Part shown: in pieces, positions 32,718-42,635 of the stretch
How positions within the stretch are numbered: the first letter of the stretch is position 1
Layout of the letters: each line of letters starts with the position of its first letter
Assembly (NCBI GenBank): GCA_030710605.1
Contig: CP092870.1
Span: 13,825,991-13,889,990, forward strand
Source: Cordylochernes scorpioides
Taxonomy: Eukaryota > Arthropoda > Arachnida > Pseudoscorpiones > Chernetidae
Length of the DNA stretch: 64,000 nucleotides
Direction: 5' to 3'
Translations under genes and position numbers: made by a program
The notes under the pieces: generated by a model
Told to the model about the DNA's origin: nothing
The model's input: only the letters and a program-made list of their open reading frames with translations
Databases searched by the model: none

Positions 32718-33127
32718 TATTATTCAATTATTTTTATTTCCAAAGCGCTATATCCCGCAAGGGATACTTGCGCCAAACAAGCAGAAAAGTTTATTTATAT
32801 AAGTTATTTACATTATTCAACGCATGAAAATACTAGAGATCCAGATTTTGTAGAAAGTTTGGAATGTATTTACAAAATGAATTGAACTTTAAATATGATT
32901 TTTTATCGGAAATCAAATCGTTAAGTTCACAAACAACTAGTTCATTCTTCATTCTATAATCTAGAATTGCTGGGCATTCGATCAGTAGATGTCTTGAGGT
33001 TTGTTCCTCAATACCACAAAAGCAACTTGAATCCTCCACTGCCTTTATTCTATTTAAAAAACTTTTTAAATTTCCGTGGTTTGTAACAAATACATAAGAA
33101 TAAAAATTTGGCCGAAAGTATTTAGGG
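32718..33127 (-). pseudogene. 5'-truncated LINE (3' end of ORF2)
   Basis: 410 bp between 16-bp direct repeats ATGAAAATACTATAAT (32702-32717, 33128-33143), a target-primed insertion. The minus strand reads NFYSYVFVTNHGNLKSFLNR and then CFCGIEEQTSRHLLIECP, the CCHC-like motif at the C-terminus of non-LTR retrotransposon ORF2. The frame stops at 32833 and a short 3' tail follows. All of RT is missing. Confidence 0.85.
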
Positions 33128-33143
33128 ATGAAAATACTATAAT

Positions 33144-33917
33144 AAAAAGTTACGCCTCAAATTCTTATAACCTTCATTCATCAGCTGAGAAATTATTTTA
33201 TTGAGACGAAAATTCTTTGTGTATGTATCATATATAAATTCCAGTAGTTTTTTTTTTCCTTTATTTTATTTTTTCCCTCTGATTTACCCTTTCAAATCTA
33301 TATATGAGCTCAATTGTCTTAATTACAATGTATAAATTTCATTATCTCAATATTGATTGTAATTAGCTTTTGCTTTTTTACCTTCATTTTCGGTGAATCC
33401 GCGCTGAATCCATGTATAACAAATTTATTTTCCTCCAATTTACCCAGACTGATCTATTAGCTTGATTGTCTTTATATTATTTTCTTGTATATAAATATCA
33501 TATTACCATTGAAGTACTATTACTTTTTTCCTTCGTGTATCCTACATTTCTGCTTGGAGAATCTGTATAAGATTAAAAGGTCTTAATAAAGCTTTTTGTT
33601 GTTGTTGTTGACTGCAAGTTTGAATGGGGAGCCTACTACGACGATGTCGGCTCCACGCATTATACCATATACTCGTATATAGATGGAAATTTTTGACGGG
33701 AGAGGCGACCTTTGTCTCTTTAGACCATATATATAATTGCTCTATCAGAGTATGGTGAAAATAACATCAGAGATTACCTTTGTGAAATAAAAGCTAACAT
33801 CATAGAGGTAGTCTGTCACATTGTAGGATAGTCTTAGTCAGAAAATGTCAATTTTGATGTTACAAATGGAGATGGTTTCTCATCAGACTGGTTGTTCATT
33901 AGACGCTTTACTGTATA
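33144..33917. other. AT-rich spacer
   Basis: A (TTG)n patch near 33596-33608 and a GC-richer block at 33640-33720 were noted; neither matches other parts of the window. Confidence 0.35.
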
Positions 33918-33919
33918 TA

Positions 33920-35338
33920 CACTGCGTGACATTGAAAATGGAACACCAAGAAATAGTGGCCAGAAAGTGAGGAAACTCGGCAGACAGAGAGAGACAGGGA
34001 CGAACAATAAGTGATCTTTATTTCAAAATGATAGTCATAATACAGAGCGAGAACGGCGTCGGCTTAGTAGCAAGTAGGACCACCGCGGACGGCGATGCAC
34101 GCAGCAACACGTCTAGGTAGAGAGTCAATCAGAGTACGAATGGCGTCCTGAGGGATGGCTCTCCATTCCCTCTCAACCATTTGCCACAGTTCGTCTTCTG
34201 AACGCGGCTGTGGCAAGGCATGCAAACGGCGTCCAATGATGTCCCAGACGTGCTCGATTGGTGAGAGATCAGGAGAGTACGGTGGCCAGGGAAGCATCTG
34301 TACATCTTGCAGAGCTTGTTGGCTAATGCGAGCAGTGTGCGGTCGGGCGTTATCCTGCTGATAAAGGGCATTGGGTACCCCCTGAAGGTAGGAGAGTGTC
34401 ACCGGTCGCAGCACATCATCAACGTATCGTTGGGCCGTCATAGTGCCCTGAATACGAAGTAAAGGTGACCTGGAATCATACGTGATTGCGCCCCAAACCA
34501 TGATTCCACGTTGTCGCACGGTGGGGCGTTCCACAATTGCTGCCGGATTGGACCTTTCTCCACGTCGACGCCACACGCGTACACGGCGACTATCACTGGA
34601 CAAGCAGAAACGCGACTCATCTGAGAACACGACCCTGTGCCATTCCGTCATCCTCGTCGATCTAGCCCGGCACCATTCCAAACGTTGGCGCCTATTCGGT
34701 GGGGTCAATGGCAATCTTCTTAGCGGACGGCATGAGTGCAAGCCATTAGCAACCAATCGACGGGAAATGGTTCTGGTCGAGATGGAATGATCAAGGGTGT
34801 CTTGCACATTTTGCAGGATGGCGGTACAAGTGGCTTGTGGGGCCGCCACTGCTTGTCGAAGGATACGCCGATCCACACGTGCTGACGTCACTCTGGTTGC
34901 ACCGACATTCCTATAAATTGCCACATTTCCTTGTTCCAACCATCTTCTCCACAGTCGGTGCACCGTGGACGCACCAAGGTGTGTATCAGCTGCGATTTGA
35001 CGTATGGACCAACCTGCCCTTTTCAGTCCGATCACCATGCCCCTCGTAAAAGCGTCTGTCTGCTTGAACTGCCTCCGTTTACGATGACCTGGCATTCTCT
35101 GTTATTACACGTGTCTTTTAACACAAGAACAAAATTTCTACAATGATTTTCCTTGAAGAAATAACGACACGAATACTGTCCTTTCTGCAAGTTCCTTCCC
35201 TTATATCTTACTCCATGTGCGCACGAGAGCTGCGCATTTTACATCATTTGCATAACTCGGTTAGGCGCGTCTACCCTGAAATTTGCATAATTTTCTGGCC
35301 ACTATTTCTTGGTGTTCCATTTTCAATGTCACGCAGTG
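33920..35338 (-). mobile_element. Tc1-type DNA transposon, intact
   Basis: 1419 bp between TA dinucleotides (33918-33919, 35339-35340). Terminal inverted repeats of 47 bp, starting CACTGCGTGACATTG, match perfectly by eye. One transposase frame fills most of the inside. Perfect repeats plus an open frame suggest a young, possibly active copy. Confidence 0.95.
34064..35095 (-). CDS. Tc1-like transposase
   Basis: 343 codons from an ATG, full family length. N-terminal paired-type helix-turn-helix (GWSIRQIAADTHLGASTVHRL) for binding the inverted repeats; a second DNA-binding helix set about 60-125; then the DDE domain. Catalytic residues are Asp159 (VFSDESRF), Asp248 (YQQDNARPH) and Glu281 (SPIEHVWD). 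There are 32 residues between the second Asp and the Glu, where Tc1 proteins usually have 34. It catalyses cut-and-paste movement into TA sites. No stops or frameshifts. Confidence 0.96.
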   Translation of the reverse strand: MPGHRKRRQFKQTDAFTRGMVIGLKRAGWSIRQIAADTHLGASTVHRLWRRWLEQGNVAIYRNVGATRVTSARVDRRILRQAVAAPQATCTAILQNVQDTLDHSISTRTISRRLVANGLHSCRPLRRLPLTPPNRRQRLEWCRARSTRMTEWHRVVFSDESRFCLSSDSRRVRVWRRRGERSNPAAIVERPTVRQRGIMVWGAITYDSRSPLLRIQGTMTAQRYVDDVLRPVTLSYLQGVPNALYQQDNARPHTARISQQALQDVQMLPWPPYSPDLSPIEHVWDIIGRRLHALPQPRSEDELWQMVEREWRAIPQDAIRTLIDSLPRRVAACIAVRGGPTCY

Positions 35339-35340
35339 TA

Positions 35341-35505
35341 CAAACGTACAATGAATAATCCTCTGCAGGAATGCCATTGGAATATTTATATTTTTGGTTT
35401 GGTTCAAATAGGAGTCTCTACTTTATCGATGTTATTTTTTTTCTCTGAAATATATTCATATTTTTATATATCCGTATGAATCCTCTATATCGATACATAT
35501 TGTAA
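35341..35505. other. Short AT-rich spacer
   Basis: No feature seen. Confidence 0.4.
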
Positions 35506-35710
35506 CGTTGAAATTTTTCAAAGACAAACCTTAGAATGGCACAGCAATTTTTTTCATTTAAAAACAAAATTATTATTTATAAAATATCAGATAGCTAATA
35601 AGGGAAGCTTTAAAAAAAGCAAAATATGATGATGAATACATTTTTAATCTATTCATAAAATAACAAATATCTTGTTACATAGCTCCTTCCACATGGAAGC
35701 TGGTACTCAC
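35506..35710 (+). repeat. Dispersed repeat K, copy
   Basis: AAAGACAAACCTTAGAATGGCAC, then AAAACAAAATTATTATT and GAAGCTT blocks also seen at about 46750-46810, in reverse at 46990-47060, and near 48490-48850. Boundaries are uncertain. Confidence 0.5.
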
Positions 35711-35959
35711 AGCATGGAATCTTGTTGCTACTGACATGGATCTGAGGTTTTTCTGCCAAGGATTCCTTCGGAGTTTTAGAGGTTTGTCTCTAGTAGCTTT
35801 GCGTCCATTCTCTTGTGGTGTGAAGAGTGGATTTGTCGTCTTATTGTCTATATGTGTTACGTAATCAAAGTAAGTAAGAAGGATGAAACCGTAACCAATT
35901 CAACTTTACATATTATTTATTATTAATAGCAATTATACAAAACAAATCTTGGTATATAT

Positions 35960-36179
35960 TGTTGGCTTCCGTAGGCGTTTCTTACTGGGAAAAAGAAAGA
36001 GAGGATTCAATGAAAATAATTTAGTAGCCTTTATTAAAACAAAATCATAAATGAACAACACATATAACAGAGAGTACCGTCGTCTTCCGGGTATTCCTTC
36101 TACTGGGGAGCTCGGATTCTATATTCTGTGCGTTTATAATCTGTTTATCTGTGGCTCTCTGGTCGGGATGGCGCCTACA
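35960..36179 (-). repeat. Element C 3' LTR
   Basis: 220 bp; minus strand TGTAGGCGCCATC ... AAGCCAACA. The pol stop codon (TAG at 36175-36177) lies inside its first bases. Confidence 0.93.
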
Positions 36180-37947
36180 TTCGGCCATTCCTGGATTTCA
36201 ATCGTCCTCGATTGAACCTTGCGTTGCAGGAACGTCGTGGGTTGCGTCGGGGGGTATCTTCTACTTCTGGCTCCTCGTCAGGACTTTCTTCTGTAGCTGA
36301 ATCATCTTCTTCACTGTGCCAAGACTTCAGTTGACTGATATGGGCCGTTGTCGTGTAGAACCGTCCACTGGTTCTTTCGCTTAACTGAGTCACTCTATGC
36401 GTGTCGCTTGGCAGAACCTCGGTAATTATCAAAGGTCCTCGATAGTTGGGTTGTGCCTTGGTTGGTTCACCCGTCATTTTGGGTACATGCCTCATCACTA
36501 CAATTTCTCCTACTTCGAATTGGATTGTACGGCACTTCTTCTTATCGTAGTATGTCTTCATAATTTCTTGTTTATTCTCAATTTGGGTTCTCACACTCTC
36601 TTGAATTCTATCAGGCTCGGTCCATGGGTCCACGTCTTCGTCGGCTAATCTTCTAAGTATCCCATCGTGGAATCGAGGGGAATAGCCGTGGAGTGTTTCG
36701 AACGGTGTTTTATTCGTCGTCTTGTTCACCGCATTGTTCAGGTCTCGCTCTACCTCCTTGATCTTCAGGTCCCAATCCTTCCGTCGCGGATCCTCGATAC
36801 TGGTTGCTATAGTGGACAATACTGTTCGGTTCACTCTTTCGACCATCCCGTTCCCTTGCGGATGTTTCGTAGAGTTCGGAGTATGATGTATTCCATTTCC
36901 TCGACAGAATTCTTCAAATTGCCTTGAGGTAAAACATGACCCTCTGTCGCTGATGATCTTGTCGGGTAGTCCGAAATCATTCACAAAACTTTTCATTACC
37001 TTCAGGACGTTCTGCGTCGATGTATTCCTTACAGGGCTTAATCGGACAAATCTTGTCAGATTATCGACAATCACTAAAAGTTCCTGGTTACCTTTCGTAC
37101 TTCTCACGAAGGGGCCTACGTGGTCCATGTGTACGATGGAAAACGGTCTCTTGCCTGACTTAATGGGATGTAGGAAGCCTTGTTGTTTTCCACCGGGAAC
37201 TTTGTTAAATAGACACTCGAGACACATAGCCACATGGCGTCGAACGTACCTCTTCATTGAAGGAAACCAGTACAATTCCTTAATTTTGTTGACAGTCCTA
37301 TCAGTCGCAAAATGTCCCATTAGATCATGGAATTTGACAACTAAGCTTTTCCTCATACTTTTGGGTATAACATACAGGGCTCGTTCCTCTTCTCCATTTT
37401 TCACCATGCGGAAAAGTCTGCCTCCTTTGTAGCTGTAGTCGTTAATTCGATTTTGTTCTCCTACTGTCCTATCACACGGGTCCTTTCGAAAGATCTGGAT
37501 CAGGTCTCTCAATTCAGGGTCGGAATGCTGAATCATCAAGATTTGTTCTTCCAGTGTGATTGTGAGGCACACTTCAAGGTTTTTCTCCACGATTTCCTCC
37601 ATCGTGTCTCTAGGGTCGTCGACTGGAGCTCTACTCATTCCGTCTACGTGGGCCATCTTCTCCCCTGGTTTATGTCGAATTTCGAAATCGTATTCCTGAA
37701 TCAGATTGTACCATCGCGCTATCTGAGGATTTGTAGTCTTCTTCGCGTTCATGTAGACCAGTGCTTGGCAATCTGTAACCACTGTAAACTTGATTCCTAC
37801 GAGGAACTGACGTAGTCGATCCAAGGTCCACACTATCGCCATCAGCTCCAATTTGCTTGAGTGGTACATCTTCTCGGCCTCTGTTGTCTTCTTGCTCACA
37901 CAGTAGACCAAGCGCCATTTGCAGTCTTCGTCCATCTGTAGCACCAT
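36175..37947 (-). pseudogene. Element C Pol, RNase H-integrase part
   Basis: 590 codons. RNase H (YHSSKLELMAIVWTLDRLRQ, TDCQALVYM), then integrase zinc motif (HDLMGHFATDRTVNKIKELY ... CLEC), catalytic HMDHVGPF, IISDRGSCF and NGMVERVNRTV, a GPL module (YRGPLIITEV) and an acidic then Arg-rich tail. The frame really begins further upstream (about 38025, VLAHYNPELKTEVHCDA), just after the deletion point, and is out of frame with the RT part. It ends on TAG within the LTR. Confidence 0.9.
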
Positions 37948-38012
37948 TCCTGCTAATCCCTCAGCACTCGCATCGCAATGTACTTCTGTCTTGAGTTCAG
38001 GGTTGTAATGAG

Positions 38013-38618
38013 CTAGTACCGGATATTCGACCAGATCCTTTCGTAGTCCTTTACAAATCGTCTGAAGAAGTTCGTCAGTCCCAGAAAGCGTCGTATGTCG
38101 TGGACATTCTTGGGTTCTGGAAATTCTTCTATCGCCTTGATCTTTCTTGGGCCTGGCTTAAGTCCGCCTGTACTGATGACATACCCTAAGAACTCAACTT
38201 CCCTCCTTCCGAACTCACATTTGGAGGGTTTCAGTGTCAACTTCGCTGATCTTATTCTTTCGAGGACTTCCCTAAACCTTTCGATCATCTCCCGCCAATC
38301 CTTTGCCGGGATAATCACGTCGTCGAGATAGCAGAATGCCTTCTTGTTCAGCAGCGGACCTAGGACAGTGTGCATCAGTCTTTGGAATTCAGCTGGTGCG
38401 TTGGCGAGTCCAAAAATCATCCTTTCGAATTGACCTGTATCATCTGGGGTGATGAATGCTGTCTTTAATTTTGCCTTATTGGTCAGTGGTATCTGCAGAT
38501 ATCCATGCGCCAGATCCAGAGTGGTGAAGAATTTCGCATTCCTTAGGCCTTCCAGAAGGTCGTCTATCCTTGGTAATGGGAACTTGTCCTTCCAGTGTGA
38601 TTGTGAGGCACACTTCAA
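38013..38618 (-). pseudogene. Element C Pol, central RT part
   Basis: From about 38590 the frame reads DKFPLPRIDDLLEGL, FFTTLDLAHGYLQIPL, FGLANAPAEFQRLM, FCYLDDVIIPA (YLDD box) and FRRFVKDYERI. It then meets a deletion of roughly 100 bases at about 38030 that removes the RT-RNase H connection and shifts the frame. The first few codons of the open stretch are out-of-frame sequence of the inserted duplicate. Confidence 0.9.
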
Positions 38619-38757
38619 GGTTTTTCTCCACGATTTCCTCCATCGTGTCTCTAGGGTCGTCGACTGGAGCTCTACTCATTCCGTCTACGTGGGCCATCTT
38701 CTCCCCTGGTTTATGTCGAATTTAGAAATCGTATTCCTGAATCAGATTGTACCATTG
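38590..38757 (-). repeat. Internal duplication in element C RT
   Basis: This segment repeats 37550-37716 of the same element (RNase H end/integrase start, WYNLIQEYDF ... AHVDGMSRAPVDD) almost exactly, dropped between the RT motifs DYRRLNIQ and DKFPLPRID. One C-to-A change gives a stop (GAA to TAA) in the copy. Confidence 0.93.
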
Positions 38758-41100
38758 AATGTTGAGTCTCCTATAATCTACCACCAGACGATGATCTCCA
38801 GTTTTCTTCCTCACAAGTAGGACGGGACTAGCGTAGGGTGATCTAGTTTCCGTGACTATTCCATTGTCCTTCCACTCTCTGACAATCTCCCTGATTGCTT
38901 CGCGTTCACTTGCAGTCGTCTTATACGGTCTCAGACAGACTGGCTTGCTTCCATCAACCTCCTTAATGTCCATCTTGGTGACATCGGTGCACCCTAATTC
39001 CTCCATGCCAAGAGCGAAACAGTCTCTATACTCGTTTACTACATCTAGGATTTCTTGTCTCTCTTTCGAAGTCAGAGAATGATTGATGTTGATGTCCTCA
39101 GGCAGTATGGGGCGCTTACGTTTCATTTGGTCTTGTCCTTCCCTCTTCTCTTCATTTTTAGTCTGAAACGAATCCTCTGCGACGTCCAGGTTAACAACAA
39201 TATCATCAAGGTTCAGTAGTTCAACTCGCCCTACACATTGGTTCTTCCTTACTCTCAACTTGCCCTTGCCAGCTGAGATGATGGGTACGGTCGTCTTTCC
39301 ATCGACCACTTCCAATAGGGAATCGACACAGGCGTCATCTACTCCTGTGAACAATACATATCCGTCCTTTACCTCGTCTGTGATTGCACTTGTAAAGTTA
39401 ATGGAGTCGCTCTCCAACTGAACAGTTTCGGTTGCTCTCAATTCGATGCGACGCGACTTGATTTCTTCTTGCAGATTAGCAAACGGAAATTCGGATGAAT
39501 AGCCAATATGCAAGTTTTTACCAATTCTGGCGAAGGATACGTAGGGCAGATCTGTCCATGTTCTTCCAATTAATAGGTCATAGGGTTGGGCATCATCGTT
39601 GACAATGAATATAGTGATTTCCCTTCCGACGATGCCATCAATCTCCAGGTCGACTGTCGTCTTCCCAACGGTCCTGGCAGCTGGTGCAGTCTGGTTACCG
39701 ATGCCGTACAGACTAGTCGAGTCTGGTTCGATGTCGACGCTGATCCTCCTTGCGACCGATTCTCTCATTAGACAACTGCTGCTCCCGGTGTCTATCATTG
39801 CCTTCACGGTTTCCTTGTTGTCGATCTTGACATCCTTCAAATATACATCTGGCGGGACAGTCTCCAGTCCTTCGACTTCCAGGTTGGCTACTTTTAGTCC
39901 TTCTTTGGGTCTTGTGCAATTCCTTTCCTTGTGTCCCGTTTGACCGCATCCTCGGCATGTCAACGTAGTCCTGGGTGCTGGGCAGTCTCTGGCAATGTGT
40001 CCAAACTGATTGCAGTTGAAGCACTTCGGTTCTCCTTTGTCGTTTCTGATCGTACGGTTGACCATTCTCCTCAAGGTGTTAGGGTACGTTTCACTGATTT
40101 CGTTCCTTGCAGCGTCTTGACCCGAAACATTCGTTCCTTGTTTAGTCTCTTTAACTTCGCTTCGGTTGGGGAATCTCGCAGATTTCTGCTGAAACGACGG
40201 TGGTATGAGGTGTTTCGCATTCCAATGCGGAAGTCCCATCTCGGTGCGAACATTTTCGTACTCGTCCAGTTTATCCGCCAACTCATCTGGGTTGTTTAAC
40301 TTGGTCCAATCGTCAATGAGATGATTACGCAGCACATTTGGAACTTTTTTCTTTAGCTGGTTAGTGACGGACAAATCCTTTAGGGCGTCGAAATTTTCCA
40401 CGTTCATTCCTTCGATCCATTCGTTGAAATATCCTCGCAATTCGAAAGCGAAGTCTCTCCAGGAACCCTTTTGAGATCTCTCGTGCTTCTCAAATTTTTG
40501 TCTGAATTGTTCGGGGCTCAACTTGTACCGTTTTAGGAGCAACCTTTTCACGAACCTATAATCGCCGCTTTGTTCTTCTGTCTCCCGAGCGATTAATTGA
40601 GTCATTTCGTAAGGTAGCAATCCTAGGAGGCTGAACGCCCATTGGTCTTCATCCAATCCTAGTCGCTTTGCCTGTCTTTCGAAAAGAATTAGGTAAAAAC
40701 TCAAATCATTGTCCTTCGACTCGTACTTGGGCATCAGTTTACGTATCTCGTAATGTGCGTCATTGCTGGTACTTCGAGACGTATCGTTGTTTCCGCGTGT
40801 AGTCTGGATGCGCAGCTTCTCAAGCTCGAATTCCATTACCATTTGTTCTTTTCTTTCCCGTTCGATTCGTTCCCGATCCTCGATTCGTTTCCGATCCTCG
40901 ATTCGTTCCCGCTCCTCGATTCGTTCCCGATCCTCGATCAGAGTCTCCAACAGTTGCTTTGCGAATTCTTCTTCGTAAGATTGGCTATTCAAAATAAGGT
41001 GTTTTAAGTCGACGATCCTGCTCTCTGGCGGTACTACCTCGCCGAGTTCATACGCCAACTTGCTCAAATCGCATTTCCTTACTTTCGCTAAATAAGTCAT
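38722..41100 (-). pseudogene. Element C Gag-protease-RT N-terminal part
   Basis: About 792 codons from the ATG at 41100 (MTYLAKVRKC); an upstream in-frame ATG at 41130 would add ten hydrophobic residues and is less likely. Gag has a highly charged repeat of ERERIEERERIEDRKRI type (40840-40945), a capsid-like region (DLSFYLILFERQAKRLGLDE) and two zinc knuckles, CFNCNQFGHIARDC and CRGCGQTGHKERNC. Protease AMIDTGSSSC follows, then RT start PYASPVLLVRKKTGDHRLVV. It ends in the duplicated segment. Confidence 0.92.
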
Positions 41101-41244
41101 GTTTTTCAAAAGGAAAAATAAACAAAGCAAAAAATTTTAAAATAAACAAATAAAACTGACTAAACCAGATACGTACTGTTTCAATTATTTCTTTAAACGA
41201 AATCAACTTTTCTTTAGTAATTTTGAGACAATACTTTTTTTTTT

Positions 41245-41500
41245 TTTTTTTTTACCACGATACTTTGCGATAATACTTTTTATCGAGATGATTTTGCAAT
41301 AATACTTTTACCGCGATACTTTGCGATAATACTTTTATCGAGATGACTTGCAATAATACTTTTATCGCGATACTTTGCGATAATACTTTTGTCGAGATGA
41401 CTTGCAATAATACTTTTATCGCGATACTTTGCGATAATACTTTTGTCGAGATGACTTGTAATAATACTTTTACAGCGATACTTTGCGATAATACTTTTAG
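41245..41500 (-). repeat. 54-bp tandem repeat in element C leader
   Basis: Between the 5' LTR and Gag, alternating 27-bp half-units (ATAATACTTTTATCGCGATAC... and ATAATACTTTTGTCGAGATGA...) are repeated about four and a half times, next to a long T run at about 41237-41253. It is open on the minus strand, but the reading is repetitive and unlikely to be a protein. Confidence 0.9.
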
Positions 41501-41635
41501 GAATAGGTAATTAAATTTCGTACATACCATGCAACTCCTCTTACGTTGATCGGTCACCGCGCCACGTCCTTCTCGTTTCCAAATTATTCCAGTGAATCTT
41601 CAATTTTCTTCAGGACCATCCCACTTCTGAATTTC

Positions 41636-41855
41636 TGTTGGCTTCCGTAGGCGTTTCTTACTGGGAAAAAGAAAGAGAGGATTCAATGAAAATAATTTAG
41701 TAGCCTTTATTAAAACAAAATCATAAATGAACAACACATATAACAGAGAGTACCGTCGTCTTCCGGGTATTCCTTCTACTGGGGAGCTCGGATTCTATAT
41801 TCTGTGCGTTTATAATCTGTTTATCTGTGGCTCTCTGGTCGGGATGGCGCCTACA
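41636..41855 (-). repeat. Element C 5' LTR
   Basis: 220 bp, same as the 3' LTR by eye. It is followed inside (minus strand) by GAAATTCAGAAGTGGGATGG; the primer tRNA could not be assigned. Confidence 0.92.
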
Positions 41856-41884
41856 ATATTTATACGTGAAAACAAATATATATA

Positions 41885-42635
41885 TGTAATAAGTTGTGTT
41901 GAGATCCTGTCGACTCTCTGTAATAATACGTTGGGGTTTGGTAAGCCTGTTGTAGAATCCTCGTCGACTCTCGCTATAAGTTGTGGCAACCGAGGGTCAA
42001 ACCTGTAGTAACCGCGAGGGACAGTCAGGGCGTGGAGAGTTTTCCAGTACCTCTCTGCACCTTGTAGGATCTTTAACAGTTCTCACAGGGTACAGGCAGT
42101 CGTGGTCGAGGCAGAGTGGAAAAGCTGGGGAATGTCCACACACACAAAACGAAGCGACACAGTTGAAAGAAAGTTCCTTGAATAGATAAAAAGTCGAGCC
42201 AAAAGCAAAGATGGAGATAGGAGTAGCGTTTCTTACTGACTACATGGTGAAATGAGGTGGAACTTGGAGACAGCCGGCGACGCGCTGATGGGGAACTGAC
42301 TAACTGTCGCTAAGGCCGGTCTTATTTATACGACAGCTCTGACAAAGAGAATTGGGTCATGCACGTGTCGATGGACACCGGACACTGGCGACGGTCTGAC
42401 GGGGTCCAATCTATCTTTAGAAGTTACTTTGTAAATCTCTCAATCTTGCTTTTAACTTAGTTTTTAATCTATTATATAATTTTATTTATTCATCCTCAGT
42501 ACATTACATATGGTTATGCAAGGAGACATGTCAATTATGCGTATAATTATTTATAGTTTATAATTAGTTCTATATACAACATGACAAGCTTGTTATACGT
42601 ATTACATAATATAGGGTTATTGGTTTAAATTATCA
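41885..42635 (-). repeat. Element D 3' LTR
   Basis: 751 bp, minus strand TGATAATTTAAACC ... TTATTACA. The tail contains an earlier terminus plus primer motif: ATTATTACA-GAGAGTCGACAGG. Bordered inside by CGGGGCCCATCTA. Confidence 0.92.

Larger units (their letters stand above)
35960..41855 (-). mobile_element. Element C, Ty3/gypsy retrotransposon with damaged pol
   Basis: 5896 bp. Two 220-bp LTRs (35960-36179, 41636-41855) look identical; flanks are ATAT on both sides, a 4-bp target duplication. Gag and Pol were one frame, now broken by an internal duplication in RT and a deletion before RNase H. The 5' leader carries a 54-bp tandem repeat. LTR identity with a ruined pol means the damage occurred before or during insertion, or very soon after. 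Confidence 0.94.

Noticed and set aside
41245-41500. CRISPR-like array
   Set aside because: Half-units run directly into each other with no unique spacers, and the setting is a eukaryotic retrotransposon leader.
41252-41557. 101-codon repetitive minus frame (VLSQSIAVKVLLQ repeats)
   Set aside because: It is the translation of the 54-bp tandem repeat in the element C leader; open only because the repeat length is a multiple of three and lacks stops.
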